This document shows, piece by piece, positions 34,464 through 43,406 of a stretch of 48,879 nucleotides of DNA. The position numbers and the translations under genes were made by a program. Numbering within the stretch: the first letter of the stretch is position 1; the number at the start of each line of letters is the position of its first letter. The DNA is from Anaerolineaceae bacterium UBA1363. GTDB lineage: Bacteria > Chloroflexota > Anaerolineae > Anaerolineales > Anaerolineaceae. The notes beneath the pieces are model-generated. The model saw nothing but the letters and a program-made list of their open reading frames with translations. It was not told the DNA's origin and did not search any database. The stretch lies in NCBI GenBank assembly GCA_002306055.1, contig DBRR01000031.1, positions 1 through 48,879 of the forward strand, given 5' to 3'.

Positions 34464-35698
34464 AACAAGATCTTGACGCTCTTATGCGGAAACACGACAT
34501 TAACTATCTCTGGATCAGTGGTCCTGCCCAACACAACCCCAACATGGTCTATTTCACCGGGGGTTGCCATGTTACCAACGCTGACCTTTTCTACATCCCC
34601 GGTCAGACGCCCATTCTCCTCCACGGCATGATGGAGCGCGAAGAGGCGGCAAAAACCGGTTATCGCCTGATCAGTTACTCCAACTACCCGATCCAGCAGT
34701 TCTTGACCCCGGCCAATAACGACATGGCTGAAGCCTCGGCGCTGCGCTATAAACAAATCCTGAAAGATCTTGGAATCAACACGGGCAAGGTTATGCTCTA
34801 TGGAGTGCGTGAATTTGGACCATTCTTCTCCCTCATCACCCGCCTGCAGCAGCTCCTCCCGGAATTAGCTTTTGTAGGTGACCCCCTGGACTTGATCATG
34901 GTCGAGGCGCGTGCCACCAAAAGTTCGGAAGAGATCGAACGCATCCGCCAGATGGGCATCATTACCACCTCTGTCGTTCAAAAAACACGCGACCTGCTCA
35001 CCAGCCACCAGGTTGTTGATGAGAAACTCATCAAATCCGACGGGCAACCGCTCACAATTGGCGATGTCAAAGCCCGGATAAACCTTTGGCTGGCAGAAGC
35101 TGGCGTGGAAAATCCTGAGGGTACCATTTTTGCCATCGGGCGGGATGGCGGCATCCCTCACAGCAGCGGCACCCCCAGCGACCCAATTAAACTGGGGCAG
35201 GCAATCGTCTACGACATCTTTCCCTGCGAAGCCGGCGGCGGCTATTTCTACGACTTCACGCGCACGTGGTGTCTGGGCTATGCTCCCGATGAAGTTCTGA
35301 AGGCTTACGAGCAGGTCAAACAGGTGTACGATACTGTTGTGTCTGAACTGGAAGTTGGCGTCAACCCCGCTCGCTATCAAGCCCGCACCTGTGAGCTTTA
35401 CGAAGCCATGGGGCACGAAACGATTCGCCAGAATCCAAAGATTGAGCAGGGTTACATTCACAATCTCGGTCATGGAGTTGGGCTGGACGTGCACGAAAAG
35501 CCTTTCACAGGTCTCGAAAATGACCCGACCAACCTCCTGAAAGTCGGTTCGGTCATGACGATCGAACCCGGTCTTTACTACCCCGAGAAAGGCTTTGGCA
35601 TCCGCCTGGAAGACACCTGGTATGTAAAACCTGATCGCACCTTCGCCAAGTTTGTGGATTTCCCCATGGATCTGGTGATCCCCATGAAAGGCGGATAA
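34460..35698 (+). CDS. M24-family aminopeptidase P/Xaa-Pro peptidase
   Basis: A cytosolic metallopeptidase of the pita-bread fold, 412 residues: an N-terminal creatinase-like domain (about 1-140) and a catalytic domain. The five metal ligands are visible: D in IVYDIFPCE, D in YFYDFTRTW, H in HNLGHGVGLDVHEK, E in MTIEPGLYYP and E in IRLEDTWYV. It would cleave the bond before proline in peptides. The ATG overlaps the selA stop (4 bp), and the tsaD start follows 1 bp after its stop, so all three are one operon. No export signal is seen. Confidence 0.9.
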   Translation: MKQDLDALMRKHDINYLWISGPAQHNPNMVYFTGGCHVTNADLFYIPGQTPILLHGMMEREEAAKTGYRLISYSNYPIQQFLTPANNDMAEASALRYKQILKDLGINTGKVMLYGVREFGPFFSLITRLQQLLPELAFVGDPLDLIMVEARATKSSEEIERIRQMGIITTSVVQKTRDLLTSHQVVDEKLIKSDGQPLTIGDVKARINLWLAEAGVENPEGTIFAIGRDGGIPHSSGTPSDPIKLGQAIVYDIFPCEAGGGYFYDFTRTWCLGYAPDEVLKAYEQVKQVYDTVVSELEVGVNPARYQARTCELYEAMGHETIRQNPKIEQGYIHNLGHGVGLDVHEKPFTGLENDPTNLLKVGSVMTIEPGLYYPEKGFGIRLEDTWYVKPDRTFAKFVDFPMDLVIPMKGG

Positions 35699-35699
35699 T

Positions 35700-36734
35700 A
35701 TGAAAAAGATCGATCTGCGCATTTTAGGAATTGAGAGCTCCTGCGATGAAACAGCTGCAGCCGTCGTTGAGAATGGGAGAGTGATCGAGAGTAGTGTGAT
35801 CGCCAGCCAAGTGGACCTGCACGCTCAATTTGGCGGCGTGTATCCCGAATTGGCTTCACGAGAACACGTCAAGGCGGTATATGCAACCGTCAATGAAGCC
35901 TTGCAACAGGCACACATGAAGCTTGGAGACCTGGACGGAATCGCGGTCACACGCGGGCCGGGTCTGGCTGGCTCGCTGGTGGTAGGGGTTAATCTTGCCA
36001 AGGGTTTAGCCCTATCGGCTGAACTGCCGATTGTGGGAGTCAACCACCTGGAGGGGCATCTCTATTCAGCCTGGCTGTACCAGTCCGGCAGCAAACCTAC
36101 CCCTGAACCAAAATTCCCCTTGGTGGCGCTTTTAGTCTCGGGCGGTCATACAGAACTGGTCTTGATGCGGGATCATCTGCAGTACCAAATGCTTGGTGGA
36201 ACCAGCGATGATGCTGCGGGCGAAGCCTTCGACAAGGTGGCTCGCTTATTGGAACTTGCCTACCCGGGTGGTCCTTCCATTCAAAAAGCCGCCATGCAGG
36301 GGAATCCACGGGCATTCAACTTTCCAAAAGCACGTTTGAGTGAACCCTGGAATTTCTCGTTCAGTGGGCTGAAAACAGCCGTTTTGCGCACCGTGGAAGA
36401 ATTTAAGTCTGCCCACAAGACCGTGCCCACAGCGGATATTGCCGCCAGTTTCCAGGCGGCGGTGGTGGGAGCTCTTTTTGAAAAAACCATCGCGGCAGCC
36501 CGGGAATTTGAAGTGCGCGAAATCATCGTAGCGGGCGGCGTCAGCGCAAACAAAGCCCTGCGCGAAGCCTTTCGCTCTCAAACCGAATTTCGAGTGCACA
36601 TCCCCCATATCAGCTTGTGCACCGACAACGCAGCCATGATCGCTGCTGCAGGCTACCGGCATTTTGTCGCAGGCGAAACCTCATCCCTGGACTTTGATGT
36701 TCAGGCAAACTTGTCATTGGCTGCCAGTGCCTGA
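35700..36734 (+). CDS. tsaD: tRNA N6-adenosine threonylcarbamoyltransferase
   Basis: Transfers the threonylcarbamoyl group from TC-AMP to A37 of ANN-decoding tRNAs. The 344-residue protein begins with the ASKHA-fold signature LGIESSCDETAAAVV. It has VNHLEGHLYSAWL and LVSGGHTEL, where two His residues and an Asp bind the catalytic metal, then GGTSDDAAGEAFDKVARLL and a late LCTDNAAMIAAAG. This is a full-length, intact TsaD. It starts 1 bp after the M24 gene stop. TsaC, its upstream partner, is at 19702-20325. Confidence 0.96.
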   Translation: MKKIDLRILGIESSCDETAAAVVENGRVIESSVIASQVDLHAQFGGVYPELASREHVKAVYATVNEALQQAHMKLGDLDGIAVTRGPGLAGSLVVGVNLAKGLALSAELPIVGVNHLEGHLYSAWLYQSGSKPTPEPKFPLVALLVSGGHTELVLMRDHLQYQMLGGTSDDAAGEAFDKVARLLELAYPGGPSIQKAAMQGNPRAFNFPKARLSEPWNFSFSGLKTAVLRTVEEFKSAHKTVPTADIAASFQAAVVGALFEKTIAAAREFEVREIIVAGGVSANKALREAFRSQTEFRVHIPHISLCTDNAAMIAAAGYRHFVAGETSSLDFDVQANLSLAASA

Positions 36735-36777
36735 TTTTTTTTAACAAACCCACCCTGATGGAACAAAAGGAGCAAAA

Positions 36778-37197
36778 ATGGACGTAAAAGTAACCTGGAA
36801 ACAAGAGATGGCTTTCACTGGTACCGCTGATTCTGGACATGAAGTAACGCTGGACTCTGCGGAAGGCTCCGGTGGACATAACACCGGCTTCAGACCGACA
36901 GAATTAATTGCGATCGGTACAGCGGGATGCACAAGCATGGATGTGCTCTCAATCCTGAGCAAGAAGAAAGTACCTTTTACCGCTTATGAGTGCAAAGTAC
37001 ACGTGGAGAGCGTGCAGGATAAGCATCCGCATGTGTTTAAATTGATGGAGTTTGAGTACATCGTAACGGGCAAGGGGATCGACCGGGCAGACGTGGAACG
37101 CGCTGTGCAGCTCTCCGAGGAAAAGTACTGTCAGGGGATCGCCATGATGCGTAAAACAGCGGAAATTCGAAGCAGGATCACGATCATCGAGGAATAG
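36778..37197 (+). CDS. OsmC-family protein (peroxide-related)
   Basis: A 139-residue OsmC/YhfA-type protein. The GCTSMDVLSIL stretch around the first conserved Cys (C45-46 region) and the KTAEIRSRITI ending fit the family. Members use cysteine thiols to reduce organic hydroperoxides, or in the YhfA branch have unknown function. Only one of the two usual catalytic Cys is confidently placed: the second may be that of EKYCQGIAMM. It follows tsaD by 43 bp, with AAAAGGAGC about 8 bp before the ATG, and may be the last gene of that operon or separate. Confidence 0.85.
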   Translation: MDVKVTWKQEMAFTGTADSGHEVTLDSAEGSGGHNTGFRPTELIAIGTAGCTSMDVLSILSKKKVPFTAYECKVHVESVQDKHPHVFKLMEFEYIVTGKGIDRADVERAVQLSEEKYCQGIAMMRKTAEIRSRITIIEE

Positions 37198-37249
37198 CCG
37201 GTCAACGTTCCAAGGGACATTTTTCAATAGATCACAGAAAGCATGCATT

Positions 37250-38160
37250 AGTCCATCCGGGTTCGTGTATGTTCCAAATGAGAAACGGTTTTCATCAATG
37301 GACGCTGACGTAGGGGCGACGCATGCGTCGCCCCTACCCATAGATTGTTTCCCCATTAAACAAAGATCGAATGGCTGTAGGATCTGTGCGTTGGAAGCAA
37401 ACTGACCGTACGGATGAGCCTCAAGTCCATCCGGATTCGTGTATGTTCCAAATGAGAAACGGTTTACATCAATGTAGGCTGACGTAGGGGCGACGCATGC
37501 GTCGCCCTAACCAAGACCAAGGGATTGTTTCCCGAATAAATAAGATCGAATGGTTGTTGAATCTGTGCGGTGGGAGCAAGCCCCCACCGTACGGGTGGGC
37601 CTCAAGTCTATCCGGATTCGTATATGTTCCAATGAGAAACGGTTTACATCAATGGATGCTGACGTAGGCGACGCATGCGTCGCCCAGACCAAGACCAAGG
37701 GATTGTTTCCAGAATAAATAAGATCGAATGGTTGTTGAATCTGTGCGGTGAAAGCAAGCTGACCGTACGGATGGACTAAAGCCCATCCGTATTCGTGTAT
37801 GTTCCAAATGAGAAACGGTTTTCATCAATGGACGCTGACGTAGGCGACGCATGCGTCGCCTCTACGACAAGGGATTGTTTCCCCATTAAACAAAGATCGA
37901 TTGATTGTTTGACCTGTGCGGTGGGAGCAAGCCCCCACCGTACGGATGGACTAAAGCCCATTCGGATTCATGTGTGTTCCAATGAGAAACTGTTTACATC
38001 AATGGATGCTGACGTGGGGCGACGCATGCGTCGCCCCTACCCATAGATTGTTTCCCCATTAAACAAAGAATGGCTGTAGGATCCGTAGGGTGGGAGCAAG
38101 TCCCACCGTACGGAGCAAGTACTGCTCGCTTCGCTCCCAGCATCATGACCCCCACCGTAC
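37250..38160. repeat. Tandem array of five ~175-bp units with GC-rich palindromes
   Basis: Five head-to-tail units begin at about 37271, 37445, 37626, 37801 and 37976 (GTTCCAA...), spaced 174-181 bp. Each contains GAGAAAC, then ACATCAATG or TTCATCAATG, then a perfect palindrome centred on GCATGC. The palindrome is 28 bp in unit 1 (37310-37337), 20 bp in unit 2 (37488-37507), 18 bp in units 3 and 4 (37667-37684 and 37843-37860) and 22 bp in unit 5 (38016-38037); all contain GGCGACGCATGCGTCGCC. After it comes GATTGTTTCC and ATAAGATCGA, then in most units a second inverted pair GGTGGGAGCAAG/CCACCGTACGG. No protein-coding frame is convincing. The array fills the whole 1-kb gap. Confidence 0.8.
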
Positions 38161-38205
38161 GAAGCAAACCTGCGCAATATTGGATTACTGGTAAAATCGC
38201 AAGGT

Positions 38206-39672
38206 ATGAACTTCCGGAAATGGCTCCTTGTGCTGCTCCTCTTCTCGCTCGTCACCAGTTGCAATGGGCGGGCGACTGAGACAGCCTTGCCCGAACCGAC
38301 TCCAACCCTCGAACCAAGCCCAAGCCCGGAACCCAGCCCCAGTCCGACCCTTGCTCCAGTCCAATGGCAATTGCCACCTCTGCCCGAGAATCGAACGCAT
38401 TATAAACTGGACCTGATCTTGAACTACTACACGCATTACGGTGCAGTAACAGAAGTGGTCACTTACACCAACCGCAGCAGCCAAAGCCTTGAACAGATCC
38501 ATTTTGTAGTGCCTCCGCGCAACTTTGAAAACAGTTACGAGCAATCGGACCTACGCGGCGACCGCGTTGCTGGCTTCAGAGAGGATGGGATCCACACCCT
38601 TGTCAGCCTATCCTCACCTCTTCTGCCCGGCGAGACGACCACCTTCACATTCAGCTTCAGGCTCTACTTCCCGCAGCACCAGGGCATCTATGGCTACACT
38701 ACTCAACAGACCAACATCTCGGATTGGTATCCTTTCATTCCACCCTATGATGAACAACATGGCTGGCTGGCATATGACCGGGTGGTGGATCAGGACAATA
38801 TCATCGTAGGTGAATCGATCGTCAACGAATTCAGTGATTTTGATGTGACACTAACGCTAACCGACCGTGCTGAGCTCATCGAAGTTGCCGCCAGTTCCCC
38901 TGCCAATGGATCAAATGGCAAGTATTCCTACCACCTTGAAGGAGCACGCGGTTTTTCTTTCTCGGTGAGCGACAGCTATTTTGAGTACGAAGTCGTCCAG
39001 GATGGGGTTCGCATCCGCTCATATGTCTTCATGAACAACATTGAAACCGGCAAAGCTGTCACACAAATCGGCGCAAACGCGATGAAGCTTTACGCCAAGC
39101 TTCTTTACCCTTACCCGCATGAAATGGTCTCGATCGTAGTCGGAGATTTCCTTCATAACATGGAAATGGACGGCATGGTCATGATCAGCTATGGGATTTT
39201 TGATTTTTACAACGGTTCGTCGCAGACTGACCTCGTTTTAATGACCTCCCACGAGCTGATGCACATGTGGTTCTACGGCACTATCGGCAACAATCACGCT
39301 TTAGAACCCTGGCTGGATGAAGCCTTTGCCACTTATGCGGAATTGCTCTACTACCAGGAGTATTACCCCGCGGATGTGGAATGGTGGTGGGCAATTCGCA
39401 TTCACGAACAGAACCCCCAAGGCTATGTTGACTCGGACATCCATCTTGAGGGCGGCTATGTGCCCTATCGCAATGCGGTCTATCTGCGGGGGGTGCAATT
39501 CCTGAACGAGGTCCGCCTTGCGGTCGGAGATCAAGCGTTTTTTGAGGCGCTCAAGGATTATGCTTACAGCAACACCTGGCGCATCGCGACCCGGCAGGAT
39601 TTCTTCGACGCGCTTGCGCGCCACAGCCAGGTGGACCTGGGACCAATTGTTTCCAAGTATTTTGAACACTAA
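38206..39672 (+). CDS. M1-family (gluzincin) metallopeptidase lipoprotein, copy 1
   Basis: A 488-residue exported zinc peptidase. A lipoprotein signal (LVTSC, lipid-linked Cys19) is followed by a Pro/Ser/Thr-rich linker to about residue 50. The catalytic domain has the full HEXXH-X18-E: H349, E350, H353 (HELMHMW) and E372 (LDEAF), plus an N-terminal beta domain. It lacks the usual GAMEN motif; a similar stretch near 318-330 reads HNMEMDGMVMI. This suggests an aminopeptidase-like or other short M1 member, about half the length of aminopeptidase N. It would work outside the membrane on peptides or wall proteins. It is paralogous to the product at 41895-43385. TAAAAT at 38192-38197 lies 8 nt before the ATG. 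Confidence 0.85.
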   Translation: MNFRKWLLVLLLFSLVTSCNGRATETALPEPTPTLEPSPSPEPSPSPTLAPVQWQLPPLPENRTHYKLDLILNYYTHYGAVTEVVTYTNRSSQSLEQIHFVVPPRNFENSYEQSDLRGDRVAGFREDGIHTLVSLSSPLLPGETTTFTFSFRLYFPQHQGIYGYTTQQTNISDWYPFIPPYDEQHGWLAYDRVVDQDNIIVGESIVNEFSDFDVTLTLTDRAELIEVAASSPANGSNGKYSYHLEGARGFSFSVSDSYFEYEVVQDGVRIRSYVFMNNIETGKAVTQIGANAMKLYAKLLYPYPHEMVSIVVGDFLHNMEMDGMVMISYGIFDFYNGSSQTDLVLMTSHELMHMWFYGTIGNNHALEPWLDEAFATYAELLYYQEYYPADVEWWWAIRIHEQNPQGYVDSDIHLEGGYVPYRNAVYLRGVQFLNEVRLAVGDQAFFEALKDYAYSNTWRIATRQDFFDALARHSQVDLGPIVSKYFEH

Positions 39673-39764
39673 ACCGTTTTTGCTTCCCAAAGGGGCTTTC
39701 CAGGGGCATTGCCTCAACTTGACACCTCTGAATTTGGCGGGTATTATCCAAAACTGGAGTTAAT

Positions 39765-41363
39765 ATGACCGAAAATACAAAACCGACCCCTGGCTCTCAG
39801 CCCGAAAAAGACGCTGAGGGAATTAGTCCTTCTTCCAAACCTCAACCTTTTTACAAACACCCGGGAATGATTGCTGCTGGTGTTTTGATCCTGGTTGCAA
39901 TCGTCCTGCTGATCACCTGGCTCACAGGCAGTAAGACGCCTACCAAGGCTGAAGCTACCCGCACCGTGGCTGCACCGCTGGTACTGGTGGAAACAGACGA
40001 TGTGACCACGAGCATGGAAGCGCCAACCCAAACGCTGGCTCCCGTTCCCACCCAAAAGCAGCCCACGCCCGAACCCACGGCTTTGCCCCGCACTGAAGTG
40101 ATCACCTATACCATCCAGGAAGGCGATACTGTTTCCTCGATCGCGACAAAATTCAACTTGTGGCCTGAAACGATTCTTTGGGCTAACCGTTATGAACTCG
40201 GCGATGATATCCGTAATTTCACGCCTGGTACGACGATCTTTATTCTTCCGGTGGATGGGGTCTATCACACCTGGTCGGCTGGCGAGGGTCTTGGGGCTGT
40301 TTCGAAGTATTACGGCGTGACCCCTGAAGACATCATCAATTTCCCGGCAAACAAGCTCTCGGCTGAGACAATCGGTAATTACTCGTCGCCTAATATTGCC
40401 GCTGGTACTCGCCTGGTGGTGCCTGGCGGAACGCTGCCCAATTACTTTGCAAGTGACAATTTGCTCTATTATGCTGCAGTTGAAAAACTCAACTCACTGC
40501 CGCTGGGCGATGCGGAGAGCTTTCCGGCTCCCCGGAAAGAGATCATTGCCTATGAGGTTCAGCCTCTGGACTCGATCTTCAGTATAGCTGAGAAGTTCGG
40601 CCTTCTCCCTGAAACAATTCTCTGGTCCAACCGCTACCTGATCGGTGACACGCCGGATGGGATCTATCCCGGTCAAAAGCTGATCATCCTGCCTGAAGAC
40701 GGCGTCTATCACGCCTGGCTCTATGGCGAGGGCTTGAATGGCGTTTCAGCCGGCTACGGCGTCACGCCTCAAGACATCCTGAACGAACCCCTCAACCAAC
40801 TCGACCCAGAAATAATCGGTGATTTGAGCCTGCCGCGCATCAAGACTGGCACATTCCTTTACATCCCTGGTGGGAAAGGTTCGATTCCATCATGGGTGAG
40901 CGTCGTATCTGACCCTGCCAGTGGAGATCACCCGAATGTGTCCTACTTGGGTGCTTATGCCTGCAACACAACTGCCTGGATAACTGGCAGTGGAGTCTTC
41001 CAGCTGCCCACAAACACGCGGCTTATCAGTGGTTATGAGTACAACCCGCCAGTGCACAACGGTCTCGACTATGACGGAGAAACAGGCGATCCCCTATATG
41101 CGGTAGATCATGGCGTGGTGATCTACGCCGGCTGGTCTGACCGCGGATACGGCAACACGATCGTGATCGACCATGGCAATGGCTACCTTTCGCTCTATGG
41201 ACACTTGATGGATGGCGGCGTGGCTGTTAGCTGCGGCTCAGCAGTATATGGTGGAAGCACAATTGGCTATATGGGCTCTACCGGTAACTCTTCCGGATCC
41301 CACCTTCACTTTGAGCTGCGCTACGATGGCAGTCCTGTGAACCCGCACGGTTTTGGGCTATAG
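39765..41363 (+). CDS. Membrane-anchored LysM/M23 peptidoglycan endopeptidase
   Basis: A 532-residue cell-wall hydrolase. After a polar start it has one membrane helix (about 35-55, MIAAGVLILVAIVLLITWL), then a Pro/Thr linker. Two related LysM-like regions follow, about 115-165 (YTIQEGDTVSSIATKF) and 270-325 (YEVQPLDSIFSIAEKF). The C-terminus (about 400-532) is a classical M23 domain: HNGLDYDGETG, ALYAVDHG-like VDHGVVIYAG, VIDHGNGYLSLYGH, and HLHFEL. It should cleave peptide cross-links of peptidoglycan from the outside. GGAG lies about 7 bp before the ATG. A terminator follows. Confidence 0.9.
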   Translation: MTENTKPTPGSQPEKDAEGISPSSKPQPFYKHPGMIAAGVLILVAIVLLITWLTGSKTPTKAEATRTVAAPLVLVETDDVTTSMEAPTQTLAPVPTQKQPTPEPTALPRTEVITYTIQEGDTVSSIATKFNLWPETILWANRYELGDDIRNFTPGTTIFILPVDGVYHTWSAGEGLGAVSKYYGVTPEDIINFPANKLSAETIGNYSSPNIAAGTRLVVPGGTLPNYFASDNLLYYAAVEKLNSLPLGDAESFPAPRKEIIAYEVQPLDSIFSIAEKFGLLPETILWSNRYLIGDTPDGIYPGQKLIILPEDGVYHAWLYGEGLNGVSAGYGVTPQDILNEPLNQLDPEIIGDLSLPRIKTGTFLYIPGGKGSIPSWVSVVSDPASGDHPNVSYLGAYACNTTAWITGSGVFQLPTNTRLISGYEYNPPVHNGLDYDGETGDPLYAVDHGVVIYAGWSDRGYGNTIVIDHGNGYLSLYGHLMDGGVAVSCGSAVYGGSTIGYMGSTGNSSGSHLHFELRYDGSPVNPHGFGL

Positions 41364-41379
41364 TTGCTAATAAATTCCC

Positions 41380-41406
41380 AAAGGCTGGTCATGCAGACCA
41401 GCCTTT
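41380..41406 (+). terminator. Hairpin after the LysM/M23 gene
   Basis: A perfect 11-bp stem, AAAGGCTGGTC with GACCAGCCTTT (41380-41390 and 41396-41406), with a 5-nt loop, 17 bp after the stop. It lacks a clear T tract. Confidence 0.7.
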
Positions 41407-41539
41407 GTGTATAACATAAAAGTAAATTCCGAATGTACCCTGTCACTGGGGCACTCTTCATCGTGAACGAAGCAGCCTGTGCCCGCGAAACAGGAATTGG
41501 AGAATTGCTACTCATTTTCAACATCAAAGCAGCATTTAT

Positions 41540-41738
41540 GTAGGGTGGGTTGGCGTCACATTACCTCAACCTGCCTGAACATCTCAATAGCCAACCCACC
41601 AACAGCAAGGATCACCGGTCCTAACACGCCTTTTGTTATTTCGAAGTATAGGTCTGCTCAATCTGCTTTTTTTGCGGTGGGTATGCTATAGCCAAATTTG
41701 TGTCCTATAAATGCTTTGTGACGCCTACCCACCCTACA
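41540..41738. repeat. Family D paired inverted element, copy 3
   Basis: The left half (41540-41600) reads GTAGGGTGGGTTGGCGTCACA and ends ATAGCCAACCCACC. The right half (41676-41738) reads GGTGGGTATGCTATAGCC and ends GTGACGCCTACCC plus ACCCTAC. The spacer is 75 bp, longer than in the other copies. The stretch contains no gene. Confidence 0.65.
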
Positions 41739-41894
41739 TTTTTATCGGAGCCACCCCCCTTCATCATTCATTTGTTAGCTATTTCGATCGGATCAGGGCT
41801 CGCACTGACAATTCGGCAAGACACAAAACTGGAATACTCAAGTGATCAATATTCCTTTTTAAAAACTGGTATACTGCCAGTGGGAATTGTCCGT

Positions 41895-43385
41895 ATGCGT
41901 CAACGTCTGTTAGCCCTCATTATCGCTTTGAGCTTGCTGCTTTCAGCCTGCGGTCAGCACGCGACGCCCCCCGCAGAACTGCCCACGCCAGTTGCGCAGA
42001 TCACAAGGACATCTGAAGCCATCCCAAATTCCTCCCTTGAGACAGAGCCAGTTGGCACACCTGAACTCGAGCCTCCTGCCGCTCCCGAAAACCGCACCGT
42101 GTACGATCTGGACGCGACTCTTGACTACGCGCAGCACACTGTCAGCGTCGTGCAGCATATTACATATTTCAACCGTGCTGACCAGGCAATGAATGAATTG
42201 CTACTGCTCATACCTCCCCGCTACTTTGCTGGAGCGTATTCACAAGGGAATATCAGCGGAGAGTTGGTCGGGCAATCGCGCGAGAACGGCATCCAGACCA
42301 TGTTAAACCTTGAACCTTCCTTGGAGCCCGGAGCTTCCACCCAAATCCAGATCATCTTCACGCTTTTCCTCCCGAACCGGCAGGGCGTTTTTGGCTGGTC
42401 GGACATGCAAACCAACCTGGTGGATTGGTTCCCGGTAATTCCTCCATATGACCCTACTACCGGCTGGCAGGTCAATGAAAGAGTGGTGGATGCAACCAAC
42501 ACGATCGTAGGGGAGTACATTGCAGCGGATTCCGCGGATTTTCACCTGCGGCTGCGCCTGACAGGCACAGCCCAGGACCTGACGATTGCCGCGAGCAGTG
42601 AGGGGAAAGAGCAGCCTGGCTATATTGAATACCAGCTGCCCCTGGCGAGATCGTTTTCGCTTTCCGTCAGTGATCGCTTTGTGATGCAGGAAGTTCAACA
42701 CGAGGGGGTGACTATTCGCACCTATGTTTTCCCACAGCATCGGGAGGCTGGGCAGGCAATCATTGAGGTCGCTAAAAATGCGCTCGACATGTTCGCGGAG
42801 CTTTTTTACCCCTATCCGCGCCAGACTCTCAGCCTGGTGGCAGCCGATTTCCTGCACAACATGGAAACAGATGGCATGCTGCTGATCAGTAAAGGTGTCA
42901 TCGACTTCTATCGCGACGCGCCGCTCAACAATCTCACCATCCTCATCCCCCATGAAATTTCACATCAATGGCTTTACAGCATGGTTGGGAATGACCCCGC
43001 CAGAGAGCCCTGGTTGGATGAAGCTTTCGCGACCTATAGCGAAGCGCTTTACTTTGAGCGTTTTCAGCCTGATCAGCTAGATTGGTGGTGGCAGAATCGG
43101 GTGGAGGGGTTTAAACCGAGCGGTTGGGTTGACTCGAGTACGAGCATCCCTGGAGGATACACTGCCTATCGCGACGCGGTTTACCTCAATGGAGCAATAT
43201 TCCTGCAGAGTCTGCGGCAGTTGGTGGGGGATGAAGCCTTTTTTGCTGCTATCACGCAATATGTGGTCGACAATACCTACAAAATTGCTTCAGGTAACGA
43301 TTTCTTTAACGCGATTCGCAATCATAGCGATGCGGATCTTAATGCATTACTGAGGCAGTATTTTGAAAACCCGCCATCTTTTTAG
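41895..43385 (+). CDS. M1-family (gluzincin) metallopeptidase lipoprotein, copy 2
   Basis: A 496-residue exported zinc peptidase, paralogous to 38206-39672. The signal peptide (MRQRLLALIIALSLLLSACG) has a lipobox LSAC (Cys19), then a Pro/Thr/Ser linker. The HEXXH-X18-E motif is H353, E354, H357 (HEISHQWLYS) and E376. The two copies share the whole layout, including the DxxDxxxNxxVGE blocks and DFLHNME(T/M)DGM near residue 318. TATACT at 41870-41875 gives a leader of about 13 nt. An earlier in-frame ATG at 41700 lies inside the family D repeat and is not the start. Confidence 0.85.
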   Translation: MRQRLLALIIALSLLLSACGQHATPPAELPTPVAQITRTSEAIPNSSLETEPVGTPELEPPAAPENRTVYDLDATLDYAQHTVSVVQHITYFNRADQAMNELLLLIPPRYFAGAYSQGNISGELVGQSRENGIQTMLNLEPSLEPGASTQIQIIFTLFLPNRQGVFGWSDMQTNLVDWFPVIPPYDPTTGWQVNERVVDATNTIVGEYIAADSADFHLRLRLTGTAQDLTIAASSEGKEQPGYIEYQLPLARSFSLSVSDRFVMQEVQHEGVTIRTYVFPQHREAGQAIIEVAKNALDMFAELFYPYPRQTLSLVAADFLHNMETDGMLLISKGVIDFYRDAPLNNLTILIPHEISHQWLYSMVGNDPAREPWLDEAFATYSEALYFERFQPDQLDWWWQNRVEGFKPSGWVDSSTSIPGGYTAYRDAVYLNGAIFLQSLRQLVGDEAFFAAITQYVVDNTYKIASGNDFFNAIRNHSDADLNALLRQYFENPPSF

Positions 43386-43406
43386 TGTCTTCCATTTTGA
43401 TTCATT

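Noticed and set aside
37507..37961. Three overlapping minus-strand short frames
   Set aside because: They arise from the tandem repeat units and show repeated residues only because the DNA repeats.
37250..38160. Possible CRISPR array
   Set aside because: Units are about 175 bp, diverged over their whole length, and there are no short identical repeats with unique spacers.
41700..41894. N-terminal extension of the second M1-type lipoprotein
   Set aside because: It crosses a repeat and the promoter region, and it would put the signal peptide 65 residues inside the protein.
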